From Alteromonas genovensis (GTDB lineage: Bacteria > Pseudomonadota > Gammaproteobacteria > Enterobacterales > Alteromonadaceae): a DNA stretch of 64,000 nt. How positions within the stretch are numbered: the stretch's first letter is position 1; each line of letters begins with the position of its first letter. The notes under the pieces were generated by a model. The model saw only the letters and a list, made by a program, of their open reading frames with translations. It was not told the DNA's origin and made no database searches. Made by a program: the position numbers and the translations under genes. Location of the stretch: the NCBI RefSeq assembly GCF_010500895.1, contig NZ_JAAAWO010000009.1, positions 118,391 to 182,390 on the forward strand, given 5' to 3'. Positions 46,517 through 55,780 of this stretch are shown in pieces.

Positions 46517-48334
46517 GTGTCTGATCCCTTACTTTCTCTTGTTGCGGTAGGTTTACTCTCTATCGGCTGTCAATACTTGGCATACCGGGTTCGACTTCCC
46601 GCCATACTGCCTCTTCTTATTGTTGGTATTGTGGTAGGCCCAGTGTTTGGCATACTCGATGCCGATGCGTTATTTGGCGACTTACTGTTTCCGGTGGTTT
46701 CACTTTCCGTTGCTATCATTTTGTTTGAAGGCTCGCTTACGCTGAAGTTTAAAGACATTGCTGGGCATGGCAACATGGTACGCAACCTATGTACCGTAGG
46801 TGTTTTAATAACAGGGCTTATCTCTGCTGCAGCCGCGCACTATTGTTTGGATCTTACCTGGCAACTGTCCTGTCTGTTCGGCGCTATCGTGACGGTGACC
46901 GGCCCCACTGTGATAGTGCCTATGCTTAGAACGGTGCGCCCCCATACTAACCTAGCTAACATACTCAGATGGGAAGGGATTATTATCGATCCTATTGGGG
47001 CATTACTGGCAGTGTTAGTGTTTGAGTTTATTGTGGCATCGCAAGAAACCGCCATTACGCAAACCTTTATCGCCTTTGGCAAGACCATAGGCATTGGCTC
47101 TTTTCTTGGGCTTGCCTCAGGCTATTTCCTTGGCATGTGTGTACGCAAAGACTGGATCCCCCACTATCTCCTCAATACCGCAGTGCTAACCATTATTTTG
47201 GGTGTGTTTGCCGCGTCTAACTATGTCGCTCACGAATCAGGGCTATTGGCGGTCACTATTACTGGCATGGTGATGGCCAACATGAAAGATGTGGATGTAG
47301 AGGATATTTTAGAGTTTAAAGAAACACTTAGCGTGCTGCTTATCTCAGGCCTCTTTATTTTACTGGCCACACGATTAAACCTAGACTCCGTGGTTGCCGT
47401 TGGCTGGGGTACGCTAGTGGTGCTTGCCATAATTATGTTTATTGCACGCCCAATATCTGTGTTGGTCTCAAGTATTGGTACAGGCTTGAAGCTTAACGAG
47501 ATTGCGCTTCTCAGCTGGATAGCACCACGTGGAATTGTTGCCGCAGCAGTATCTGCACTTTTCTCGTTAAAGTTAGAGGAGATTGGTTACGAGGGCGCAG
47601 GCATTATAGTGCCTATTGTGTTTATGGTTATCATTGCAACCGTTGTTGTGCAAAGCATTACTGCTCGCTCTGTCGCTACGCTACTTAAGGTTCGTGCGCC
47701 AGCACCTACTGGCTACCTGTTCTTCGGAGGCAGTAAGTTCAATCGTATGTTGGCAACAGAAATGTTAAACCAGAAGCTTGAGGTCGTTGTGACCGACACC
47801 AACTGGGATGCGATTAGAGAAGCTAGAATGATGGACATTCCAGTTTATTTTGGTAACCCCATGTCAGACCACGCGGCTCGCCATTTGGAATTATCCACTA
47901 TTGGCACTGTGCTTATTATGTCTCCCTATAAGCAGTTGAATCCACCTATTGCCTATCACTTCGAGAATACGCTGGGCAAAGACAAGGTATGGGCGCTAAC
48001 CAATAATGAGCAATCTACACGTCCTAGTCATCAAGTGAGCAACCAATACGCGAAAAAGCTGATGTTGTTCGATGAGGGTGTGACTTATGGTTATCTGGCC
48101 TCTGCGGTTGCAAAAGGGTCTACGATAAAAACCACACCACTTTCAGAAGAATTTGATTATGAGCAATACATTCATAAGTATGGGGATAGAGCCACACCGC
48201 TTATTGCCATTGATAGTGATGGAAAAAGCTTTACCTTTATTAACGGGAACAGTATTGAGCCTAAGGCGGGATGGCGCTTAATTAGCTTGGTAGAGCCTGA
48301 GCCGGAACCTGTATCACTAGATGGCTCTGAGTAG
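46517..48334 (+). CDS. Cation:proton antiporter (CPA1/NhaP type) with a C-terminal nucleotide-binding-like domain
   Basis: This 605-residue protein has about 12-13 membrane helices in residues 1-385. Typical CPA1 segments are ILFEGSLTLKFKDI, TVTGPTVIVPML and RWEGIIIDPIGALLAV, the last carrying the likely ion-binding Asp. The C-terminal part (about 395-560) begins GYLFFGGSKFNRMLATEML and resembles an RCK/TrkA-N Rossmann fold, so gating by a nucleotide is possible. It probably exchanges Na+ or K+ for H+, useful in seawater. The GTG start has AAGGAA about 8 nt upstream. Single gene. Confidence 0.9.
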   Translation: MSDPLLSLVAVGLLSIGCQYLAYRVRLPAILPLLIVGIVVGPVFGILDADALFGDLLFPVVSLSVAIILFEGSLTLKFKDIAGHGNMVRNLCTVGVLITGLISAAAAHYCLDLTWQLSCLFGAIVTVTGPTVIVPMLRTVRPHTNLANILRWEGIIIDPIGALLAVLVFEFIVASQETAITQTFIAFGKTIGIGSFLGLASGYFLGMCVRKDWIPHYLLNTAVLTIILGVFAASNYVAHESGLLAVTITGMVMANMKDVDVEDILEFKETLSVLLISGLFILLATRLNLDSVVAVGWGTLVVLAIIMFIARPISVLVSSIGTGLKLNEIALLSWIAPRGIVAAAVSALFSLKLEEIGYEGAGIIVPIVFMVIIATVVVQSITARSVATLLKVRAPAPTGYLFFGGSKFNRMLATEMLNQKLEVVVTDTNWDAIREARMMDIPVYFGNPMSDHAARHLELSTIGTVLIMSPYKQLNPPIAYHFENTLGKDKVWALTNNEQSTRPSHQVSNQYAKKLMLFDEGVTYGYLASAVAKGSTIKTTPLSEEFDYEQYIHKYGDRATPLIAIDSDGKSFTFINGNSIEPKAGWRLISLVEPEPEPVSLDGSE

Positions 48335-48764
48335 AAAGTAAGAAAACCTCCTGCCACCGGCAGGAGGCCTCTCCCTGGAAAACGCGTAACGCAGTGTACG
48401 TTTAGAACGAACTTTATTGTTTGAATTTTACTACTGTTACATCGTCGACGTAATTGTTTGCAAAAGCTAAACCAGATTTTAAAAATCGTTTATTTACAAT
48501 AAGTTAGGCCAATTCCGAGTGAAATCAACACGGTCGCCGTTAACACCGCGTTTCAACATGGTGCACCCAGCGCACTGTACTGGGGTTCACATACTAACCA
48601 AAAGTCTAAGATGAACATGTGAATCACTGACATCACCTATTCTGATGCGCTTCCCTTTTTTTGCTTTGTCTTGGCTGAGCCTATTTTAGATACATGTCTT
48701 TCTCGGTAAGGCGGGTTTTAAATATCTCACCTCTTATCGCTACTTAACAATATCACTCCCAATA
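48335..48764. other. Intergenic region between convergent antiporter and waaA genes
   Basis: About 430 bp without a gene. It begins with a strong hairpin (48347-48367), listed separately. The remainder is AT-rich and shows no repeat or RNA gene that I can recognise. The convergent orientation means no promoter is expected here. Confidence 0.5.
48347..48367. terminator. Strong hairpin downstream of the antiporter gene
   Basis: CCTCCTGCC pairs perfectly with GGCAGGAGG around a 3-nt loop, 13 bp after the antiporter stop. The U-tract (TTTT) exists only on the minus strand, so as a classical terminator it would act on leftward transcription from waaA. On the plus strand it may protect the mRNA end. 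Confidence 0.7.
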
Positions 48765-50072
48765 TTAAATAGAATGGGCTAAACACGATAGGGTTTTATG
48801 CAGTGCACCACTGTTTTCACTTAGTACCAGACTGCCTGCGTTTCCTGCTTTTTGTCGAGTCTCTTGTGACGAAAGCCATGTGCCGCAGGTTTGTGCAACC
48901 TCTTGTGCATTACTTACAATCTTCAGTGCTCCGCGGTCAATTAAGTGTTGGCAGATGACCGGATTATTGTACGTGTTAGGCCCCATTAGAATAGGCAGTG
49001 AAAAAGCAGCAGGTTCGAGTGCGTTGTGTCCGCCTCTATCTGCTATAGAGCCCCCAACAAAGGCGATAGTGCCAACCGAATAGGCGTGATTCAAGCGACC
49101 CATTTCATCAAGCAAAATTACCGGACTGTTTATGTCAAAGGTGTTCGCTAAGGAGCTTCTTGTAAACGCTATATCATGTGATTCAAGTAATTCAGCAACT
49201 GTATCGAAACGTTCCGGATGGCGAGGCACGATAATGAGCACAAGAGTCGGGTGAGTTTTCCACAGACGTTTTACCGCCTCTATCATCGCTTCTTCCTCAG
49301 GGGCATGAGTACTGCCAGCAACTAAAACTGGCCCGTTGTGATTTTCCAGCCCCATAAAACGAGCTGACGCTGTAGACACTGAAGCCGCTTGATCAAACTT
49401 TATATTATTGGTGAGGGTCAGTTTCTGCTCTGGTAGCCCTAAAGCCAAATAATTGCGGTAATCTCCTTCACCTTGAGCGCATACGTGGCTCACTTTATTA
49501 AGCATAGGTTGGAAAACCCTGCTTATCTTTTGATATCGACGTGCAGACCTATCCGTCATTCTTGCATTGATTACCACGACAGGAACCTTACGCTTCCAAC
49601 ACATATGAACCATGTTTGGCCATAGTTCCACTTCGGTGACCAGCACTGCTTTCGGCTGAATACGTTTAAGCATCATTGCCATACATAGTGAAACGTCAAA
49701 TGGCAGGTAACAATGGTTGACCTTATCGCCAAAGATGTCTCTTACTCTAGCCGAGCCTGTAGAGGTGGTTGTGGTAACTGTAATACTTGTATGGGGTTCA
49801 TCAATCAGTAACTGCTTAATGACACAGGAAGCAGCAACCACCTCACCCACCGACACACAATGTATTAAATAACCATTATGACTAGTTGGCGTAGGTACAA
49901 TCCCAAATCTCTCAAACTTTCCGTGTTGATACAGTGAGTGTTGGTCCCGTTTTCTACTGGCAAGTTTTGCTATTGCTAAGGGGATTAAAAGAAGGAGTAA
50001 AAATGAATACAACCAGCGGTAAAGTTCATCGACGAGTGTGGGCTTGCCACAGTCTCGCTTTTCAGCAGACAT
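48765..50072 (-). CDS. waaA: 3-deoxy-D-manno-octulosonic acid transferase
   Basis: This 435-residue GT30 glycosyltransferase adds Kdo from CMP-Kdo to lipid IVA on the cytosolic face of the inner membrane. An N-terminal anchor lies at about 19-36. The catalytic Glu is Glu77 in CVSVGEVVAAS. TEVELWPN, the NNIKFDQ segment and GGHNALEPAAF near the C-terminus (CMP binding) are typical. It is a single gene between the S10 operon and the antiporter. The S10 operon terminator lies about 110 bp upstream of its start, so waaA should have its own promoter. Confidence 0.95.
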   Translation of the reverse strand: MSAEKRDCGKPTLVDELYRWLYSFLLLLLIPLAIAKLASRKRDQHSLYQHGKFERFGIVPTPTSHNGYLIHCVSVGEVVAASCVIKQLLIDEPHTSITVTTTTSTGSARVRDIFGDKVNHCYLPFDVSLCMAMMLKRIQPKAVLVTEVELWPNMVHMCWKRKVPVVVINARMTDRSARRYQKISRVFQPMLNKVSHVCAQGEGDYRNYLALGLPEQKLTLTNNIKFDQAASVSTASARFMGLENHNGPVLVAGSTHAPEEEAMIEAVKRLWKTHPTLVLIIVPRHPERFDTVAELLESHDIAFTRSSLANTFDINSPVILLDEMGRLNHAYSVGTIAFVGGSIADRGGHNALEPAAFSLPILMGPNTYNNPVICQHLIDRGALKIVSNAQEVAQTCGTWLSSQETRQKAGNAGSLVLSENSGALHKTLSCLAHSI

Positions 50073-50182
50073 ATATCTTCCTTAACACTCAGTAGAAAAA
50101 TCTAAACAATTAGAAGGTAACAATAAGGGGTGTATGGGGCTAAGTATACTTATTTGCAGAATTTCTATCAGTAATAGAAAAC

Positions 50183-50210
50183 AAAAAAGCCGCTCGAAAG
50201 CGGCTTTTTT
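50183..50210 (-). terminator. Intrinsic terminator of the S10 operon
   Basis: AAAAAAGCCGCT and AGCGGCTTTTTT form a perfect 12-bp stem around a CGAA tetraloop. It lies about 22 bp after the rpsQ stop on the minus strand. The symmetrical A and T runs make it active in both directions. Confidence 0.95.
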
Positions 50211-50232
50211 AAGACTTTAAAAAAGTAAGCGA

Positions 50233-50490
50233 TTATACGCCTGCTTTTTCAAGAACGTCTACAAGCATCCAAGTTTTGTTCTTAGATAGCGGGCGACATT
50301 CACTTATAGTTACTAAGTCGCCTTTGTTGCATACGTTACTTTCGTCGTGGGCGTGAAGCTTAGTAGAGCGCTTGATGAACTTCCCGTAGATAGGGTGTTT
50401 AACAAAACGTTCAACAACAACAGTAATGGTTTTATCCATCTTGTTGCTAACCACACGACCTTGCACTGTACGAATTTTTTGCTCAGTCAT
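50233..50490 (-). CDS. rpsQ: 30S ribosomal protein S17
   Basis: This 85-residue primary 16S rRNA-binding protein has the usual start region ([21 protein letters not shown]) and [14 protein letters not shown]. It is the last gene of the S10 operon here and is followed at once by a terminator. Its start overlaps the rpmC stop by one base. In most gammaproteobacteria rplN would come next, but it is absent. Confidence 0.98.
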   Translation of the reverse strand: MTEQKIRTVQGRVVSNKMDKTITVVVERFVKHPIYGKFIKRSTKLHAHDESNVCNKGDLVTISECRPLSKNKTWMLVDVLEKAGV

Positions 50491-50681
50491 TACGCATCAG
50501 CCTTTTGAGTCAGAATGGTTTTAACACGCGCGATGTTACGACGTACTTTTCTCAACTGGTCAGTTTTTTCAAGCTGGCCTGTTGTGTGCTGCATGCGCAG
50601 GTTGAACTGTTCGCGTAGCAGGTTAATCAACTCTGCGTTCAGCTCTTCTACGCTTTTTTCTTTCAGTTCAGTCGCTTTCAT
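50490..50681 (-). CDS. rpmC: 50S ribosomal protein L29
   Basis: This 63-residue protein binds 23S rRNA near the exit tunnel and forms part of the docking site for trigger factor and SRP. The pattern [20 protein letters not shown] followed by [11 protein letters not shown] is typical. The start overlaps the rplP stop by one base. Confidence 0.98.
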   Translation of the reverse strand: MKATELKEKSVEELNAELINLLREQFNLRMQHTTGQLEKTDQLRKVRRNIARVKTILTQKADA

Positions 50682-51091
50682 TACATCACCGTCCGAGTTA
50701 CAAAGGTTGTTTTAAATGGCAGTTTAGCCGCTGCCAATTCAAACGCTTCGCGTGCAAGATTTTCAGGAACACCTTCCATCTCATAAAGAACACGACCAGG
50801 CTGAATTTGGCATACCCAGTACTCAACGTTACCTTTACCTTTACCTTGACGCACTTCTAGAGGCTTCTCAGTAATTGGCTTGTCAGGGAAAACTCGAATC
50901 CAAATTTTACCTTGACGCTTAACGTGACGAGTCATAGCACGACGCGCTGCTTCGATTTGACGCGCAGTCATTCGACCGCGGCCAGTCGCTTTAAGGCCGT
51001 AAGTACCAAAGGCTACAGTGCTTCCTGCAGCCATGCCGCGGTTGCGGCCTTTGTGCATCTTACGGAACTTCATGCGTTTTGGTTGTAACAT
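50681..51091 (-). CDS. rplP: 50S ribosomal protein L16
   Basis: This 136-residue protein sits near the A-site tRNA and peptidyl-transferase centre. The segments [12 protein letters not shown] and [20 protein letters not shown] are characteristic. The conserved Arg in the loop near residue 80 is in the [20 protein letters not shown] region. It lies 2 bp after rpsC. Confidence 0.98.
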   Translation of the reverse strand: MLQPKRMKFRKMHKGRNRGMAAGSTVAFGTYGLKATGRGRMTARQIEAARRAMTRHVKRQGKIWIRVFPDKPITEKPLEVRQGKGKGNVEYWVCQIQPGRVLYEMEGVPENLAREAFELAAAKLPFKTTFVTRTVM

Positions 51092-51093
51092 GA

Positions 51094-51798
51094 TTAGCCC
51101 TCTCGCTTAGCGTTGCGGCCTTTCTTCTTAGGTTGAGAAGCCGGTGGCTGCTCTTGAGTTGTAGGTAATCCACCTAGAACTTCACCCTTGAAGATCCAAA
51201 CCTTAACGCCGATGATGCCGTAAGTTGTTGATGCTTCTGAGGTTGCGTAATCGATATCTGCACGGAAAGTGTGCAGTGGAACGCGACCTTCACGATACCA
51301 TTCAGAACGTGCAATTTCTGCTCCGCCTAAACGACCGCTAACTTCAACTTTAATACCTTTAGCGCCTAAGCGCATTGCATTTTGTACCGCACGCTTCATA
51401 GCACGACGGAACATAACACGACGCTCTAGCTGGCTAGAAATGCTGTCAGCTACTAACTGACCATCTAGCTCTGGCTTACGTACTTCAGCGATGTTGATCT
51501 GAGCTGGCACACCGGCTAGCTTAGATACATAGTTACGCAACTTCTCTACGTCTTCACCTTTCTTACCGATTACAACGCCTGGACGAGCTGTGTGAATAGT
51601 CACACGGATGCTCTTAGCAGGACGCTCGATCACGATTTTAGAAAGTGAAGCGTTCTTTAGTTGCTTAGTCAGATACTGACGTACCTGATGATCGTTATAC
51701 AGGTTGTCCGCATAGTCTGCAGTATTAGCGTACCAGGTAGAAGTCCATGGTTTACTGATACCCAGGCGTATACCTGTAGGATGTACCTTCTGTCCCAT
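51094..51798 (-). CDS. rpsC: 30S ribosomal protein S3
   Basis: This 234-residue protein of the mRNA entry site has a KH domain with [15 protein letters not shown] and the conserved [18 protein letters not shown] region. The C-terminal tail (about 215-234) is Lys/Gln/Pro-rich and variable, as usual. It lies 9 bp downstream of rplV. Confidence 0.98.
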   Translation of the reverse strand: MGQKVHPTGIRLGISKPWTSTWYANTADYADNLYNDHQVRQYLTKQLKNASLSKIVIERPAKSIRVTIHTARPGVVIGKKGEDVEKLRNYVSKLAGVPAQINIAEVRKPELDGQLVADSISSQLERRVMFRRAMKRAVQNAMRLGAKGIKVEVSGRLGGAEIARSEWYREGRVPLHTFRADIDYATSEASTTYGIIGVKVWIFKGEVLGGLPTTQEQPPASQPKKKGRNAKREG

Positions 51799-51807
51799 TA
51801 TCTACTC

Positions 51808-52140
51808 CTAGTTATCCGCTACAACCACAGTAATGTGACTGCTGCGCTTAAAGATGCGATCAGCACGGCCTTTGGCGCGTGTTTTGATTCGCTTCATAGT
51901 TGGACCTTCGTCAACAAAGATTTTGGCTACGACGAGCTCGTCGATATCCGCGCCCTCGTTGTGCTCTGCGTTAGCAATCGCAGACTCCAAAACTTTCTTT
52001 ACTAGCGCTGCGCTTTTCTTCGGGCTATACGTAAGAACTTCTAATGCTTTCTCTACGTGTAAACCGCGAACCTGATCCGCAACCAAGCGTGCCTTTTGAG
52101 CCGACGTGCGGGCAAAACGGTGTTTAGCTAATGCTTCCAT
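51808..52140 (-). CDS. rplV: 50S ribosomal protein L22
   Basis: This 110-residue protein contributes the tunnel-lining beta-hairpin. The conserved [19 protein letters not shown] segment near the C-terminus is intact, with no change that would suggest macrolide resistance. It lies 11 bp downstream of rpsS. Confidence 0.98.
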   Translation of the reverse strand: MEALAKHRFARTSAQKARLVADQVRGLHVEKALEVLTYSPKKSAALVKKVLESAIANAEHNEGADIDELVVAKIFVDEGPTMKRIKTRAKGRADRIFKRSSHITVVVADN

Positions 52141-52151
52141 CTTCCTACCCC

Positions 52152-52427
52152 TTAACGTTTAGCTTTCTTATCCGCGACATGGCCGCGGTAAGTACGCGTT
52201 GGCGCAAATTCGCCCAACTTGTGGCCGACCATTTCGTCACTAATAATGACAGGTACATGTTGTCGACCGTTATGGACCGCAATGGTCAACCCAATCATAT
52301 CTGGGATGATCATGGAACGACGAGACCAAGTCTTAATTGGCTTACGTTCGTTCTTTTCCACTGCAGCCTCTACCTTCTTCAGCAAGTGAAGGTCGATAAA
52401 TGGACCTTTCTTGAGAGAACGTGGCAT
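52152..52427 (-). CDS. rpsS: 30S ribosomal protein S19
   Basis: This 91-residue 30S head protein begins [19 protein letters not shown] after Met and contains [18 protein letters not shown] and [16 protein letters not shown]. It lies 15 bp downstream of rplB. Confidence 0.98.
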   Translation of the reverse strand: MPRSLKKGPFIDLHLLKKVEAAVEKNERKPIKTWSRRSMIIPDMIGLTIAVHNGRQHVPVIISDEMVGHKLGEFAPTRTYRGHVADKKAKR

Positions 52428-52442
52428 GGTGAATCCTCGCTG

Positions 52443-53267
52443 TTACTTGTTACGACGACGTACGATAAGTTTATCGGTACGCTTGTTGCTTCGGGTTTTC
52501 TTACCTTTAGTAGGAACACCCCAAGGAGATACTGGATGACGACCACCAGACGTGCGCCCTTCACCACCACCGTGTGGGTGATCAACCGGGTTCATGGCAA
52601 CACCACGAACGGTAGGACGGATACCACGCCAGCGCGTTGCACCAGCTTTACCCAATGAACGAAGCATGTGTTCTGCATTACCAACTTCACCAATGGTGGC
52701 GCGGCAATCAGATAATACTTTACGCATTTCGCCAGAGCGTAGACGTAAAGTAACGTAGTTAGTGTCACGTGCTAAGATCTGAGCGTAAGCGCCAGCAGAG
52801 CGTGCAATTTGTGCACCCTTACCAGGCTTCATTTCAATTGCGTGTACAACACTACCAACAGGAATGTTACGCATAGGCAATGTGTTACCAGACTTGATCG
52901 GAGCATCCGAACCAGACTGGATTGCATCACCAGCTTTCATACCCTTTGGAGCCAGAATGTAACGACGTTCACCATCTGCATACAATACTAGTGCAATGTT
53001 AGCAGAACGGTTTGGATCGTATTCTAAACGCTCAACTTTGGCTGGAATGCCATCTTTGTTGCGTTTAAAGTCGATCACACGATAGTGTTGCTTATGACCA
53101 CCACCAATGTGACGCGTAGTAATACGACCATTGTTGTTACGACCGCCAGATTTGCTGTTCTTTTCAAGCAAAGGTGCGTACGGTGCACCTTTGTGCAGGT
53201 CAGGGTTAGTAACCTGAACAACGTGACGACGACCGGCAGAAGTTGGCTTAGCTTTCAATAATGGCAT
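52443..53267 (-). CDS. rplB: 50S ribosomal protein L2
   Basis: This 274-residue protein is needed for subunit association and the peptidyl-transferase centre. [17 protein letters not shown] and the [20 protein letters not shown] segment, including the functionally important His, are intact. It lies 14 bp downstream of rplW. Confidence 0.98.
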   Translation of the reverse strand: MPLLKAKPTSAGRRHVVQVTNPDLHKGAPYAPLLEKNSKSGGRNNNGRITTRHIGGGHKQHYRVIDFKRNKDGIPAKVERLEYDPNRSANIALVLYADGERRYILAPKGMKAGDAIQSGSDAPIKSGNTLPMRNIPVGSVVHAIEMKPGKGAQIARSAGAYAQILARDTNYVTLRLRSGEMRKVLSDCRATIGEVGNAEHMLRSLGKAGATRWRGIRPTVRGVAMNPVDHPHGGGEGRTSGGRHPVSPWGVPTKGKKTRSNKRTDKLIVRRRNK

Positions 53268-53281
53268 TTCTAATCCCCTTC

Positions 53282-53581
53282 TTACTCAGCGCCACCGACA
53301 AAGTCGATGTCCTGACCTTCTTTAAGAACCACGTAGGCCTTTTTCCAGTCGCTGCGTTTACCGAAAGACATACCGTGACGTTTAGTCTTACCTTTAACGT
53401 TCACTGTGCGAACACCTTCAACTTCAACTTCAAACAGTTTTTCAACTGCAGCTTTAATTTCGGCTTTGTTCGCGTCTTTGGCTACTTTAAATACAACTGT
53501 GTTGTTCGCTTCAGCAGCCATTGTAGACTTTTCTGAAACGTGAGGTGCTACTAGCACCTTCAGTAGACGTTCTTCTTTCAT
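53282..53581 (-). CDS. rplW: 50S ribosomal protein L23
   Basis: This 99-residue tunnel-exit protein and trigger-factor dock begins [20 protein letters not shown]. The exposed loop with [20 protein letters not shown] is typical. Its start overlaps the rplD stop by 4 bp (ATGA), implying translational coupling. Confidence 0.98.
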   Translation of the reverse strand: MKEERLLKVLVAPHVSEKSTMAAEANNTVVFKVAKDANKAEIKAAVEKLFEVEVEGVRTVNVKGKTKRHGMSFGKRSDWKKAYVVLKEGQDIDFVGGAE

Positions 53582-54183
53582 GCTAACGCCTCCTCAAGTT
53601 GTTTAACCGCATCAGCAGTAATTAGCACTTTTTCGAATGCAATCAAGCTCACTGGGTCAATGCCTGCTACGTCGCGAACGTCAACTTTATACAAGTTGCG
53701 AGCCGCTAGGAACAAGTTTTCATCTACTTCAGGAGTAACGATAAGAACATCTTTCAGTTCATATTCGTTAAGTGCTGCAATAAGTTCTTTTGTCTTAGGT
53801 GCTTCAACACCGAACTTCTCAACCACGATCAAACGATCTTGGCGAATTAGTTCTGACAAAATGCTCTTAATCGCACCGCGATACATTTTCTTGTTAACTT
53901 TTTGTTCGAAGTCACGAGGCTTAGCTGCGAAAGCACGGCCACCGCCAACCCAAATTGGGCTACGGATTGTACCAGCACGAGCTCGGCCAGTACCTTTTTG
54001 ACGCCATGGCTTCTTACCGCCACCACGAACTTCAGCGCGAGTTTTCTGCGCTTTTGTACCCTGACGCGCGCCTGCACCGTAAGCTACAACGACTTGGTGT
54101 ACCAAGGCTTCGTTGAATTCACGTCCAAAGGTCGCTTCGGATACTTCAAGAGCGCTTTGCGCGTCTTTCAATGTTAATTCCAT
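53578..54183 (-). CDS. rplD: 50S ribosomal protein L4
   Basis: This 201-residue protein has the tunnel loop [20 protein letters not shown]. In enterobacteria L4 represses the S10 operon by binding the leader mRNA. The leader upstream of rpsJ here is long enough for the same control, but the L4 site is not proven. It lies 18 bp downstream of rplC. Confidence 0.98.
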   Translation of the reverse strand: MELTLKDAQSALEVSEATFGREFNEALVHQVVVAYGAGARQGTKAQKTRAEVRGGGKKPWRQKGTGRARAGTIRSPIWVGGGRAFAAKPRDFEQKVNKKMYRGAIKSILSELIRQDRLIVVEKFGVEAPKTKELIAALNEYELKDVLIVTPEVDENLFLAARNLYKVDVRDVAGIDPVSLIAFEKVLITADAVKQLEEALA

Positions 54184-54201
54184 CAGTTCACTCCCCAGAC
54201 G

Positions 54202-54840
54202 TTACGCTTTAACAGCTGGCTTGACGATAACGTCATTGCCAGTTGCGCCAGGTACGGCACCTTTAACAAGGATAAGGCCGTTCTCTACGTCAACACGTAC
54301 AACTTCCAAAGACTGCGTAGTCACTTGCTTGTTACCAAGCTGACCAGCCATTTTCTTGCCTTTGAAAACTTTACCTGGTGATTGGTTTTGGCCAATTGAA
54401 CCAGGAGCACGGTGAGACAAAGAGTTACCGTGAGTCATACGCTGAGAACTAAAGTTCCAACGTTTGATCGCGCCAGCAAAACCTTTACCTTTTGATGTAC
54501 CAGTGACATCAATCTTTTTGGTATCGTTAAAGATTTCAACAGTGATTTCACCGCCTACTTCAATATCGTTACCTTCGTTATCTTCTAGGCGGAATTCTGC
54601 TAGAGTGCGACCAGCTTCAACACCAGCTTTAGCAAAGTGACCTGCTTCGGCTTTGTTGACGCGGTTTGCTTTCTTAGTTCCAGCAGTAACCTGAAGAGCG
54701 CGATAACCGTCAGTTTCTTCAGTGCGTAACTGAGTAACACGGTTTGGGGTCGCTTCAATAACAGTCACAGGGATTGACGTGCCATCTTCAGTGAAGATGC
54801 GAGTCATACCCACTTTACGACCGATTAGACCAATCGCCAT
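54202..54840 (-). CDS. rplC: 50S ribosomal protein L3
   Basis: This 212-residue protein has the conserved [14 protein letters not shown] loop that reaches the peptidyl-transferase centre. The Gln methylated by PrmB in E. coli lies in the [18 protein letters not shown] region. It lies 18 bp downstream of rpsJ. Confidence 0.98.
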   Translation of the reverse strand: MAIGLIGRKVGMTRIFTEDGTSIPVTVIEATPNRVTQLRTEETDGYRALQVTAGTKKANRVNKAEAGHFAKAGVEAGRTLAEFRLEDNEGNDIEVGGEITVEIFNDTKKIDVTGTSKGKGFAGAIKRWNFSSQRMTHGNSLSHRAPGSIGQNQSPGKVFKGKKMAGQLGNKQVTTQSLEVVRVDVENGLILVKGAVPGATGNDVIVKPAVKA

Positions 54841-54858
54841 TGTTATAACCCTCTCTTG

Positions 54859-55393
<535 letters not shown>

Positions 55394-55399
55394 GCGCGA

Positions 55400-55427
55400 A
55401 TTATACAGATGCTAGCCACCAATGCAA
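55400..55427 (-). promoter_or_regulatory. Sigma-70 promoter of the S10 operon
   Basis: On the minus strand, TTGCAT (-35) and TATAAT (-10) are 16 bp apart. The -10 box is followed by a GC-rich discriminator (TCGCGCCC), typical of ribosomal promoters under ppGpp/DksA control. The expected start of transcription is near 55393. Confidence 0.8.
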
Positions 55428-55780
55428 CTACTAGTTTGCTTTTTGTACCGTATATATGACAGAAAAATGAATTTACTCTGACACAATCGAATTAGTACAC
55501 TCAAATTGGCACGTTCGAGTTAAATCAAGCGATTTTGTACAGACCATCTAGCGAAGCTACCTGTAACCTAGCGCATTGCAATGCCCTCGGGCTGAAACGG
55601 GTAGCCTAGCGCTTATTACACTTCCATTGTTGCTCCAGTTTATGTAAACCTATATCGTTACCGTTATTGTAGGTATATAGTAGCTATTTAGCAGCGTGTT
55701 CGCCGCATGATAGCAACGTGCAGACATTTTCGTAAGAAAGGGATGAAGCACAAGGTTTCACACCGTTAAGTAGTGAGAAT
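55428..55780. other. Region between S10 promoter and GAF-GspE gene
   Basis: About 350 bp upstream of the divergent promoters. No gene or repeat is visible. It should carry the promoter of the plus-strand ATPase gene. The ATG at 55781 has no strong Shine-Dalgarno sequence. Confidence 0.5.

Noticed and set aside
52131..52658. 175-codon open frame antisense to rpsS and rplB
   Set aside because: It overlaps essential ribosomal protein genes in the opposite strand and has no homology that I recognise; open frames opposite such genes are common.
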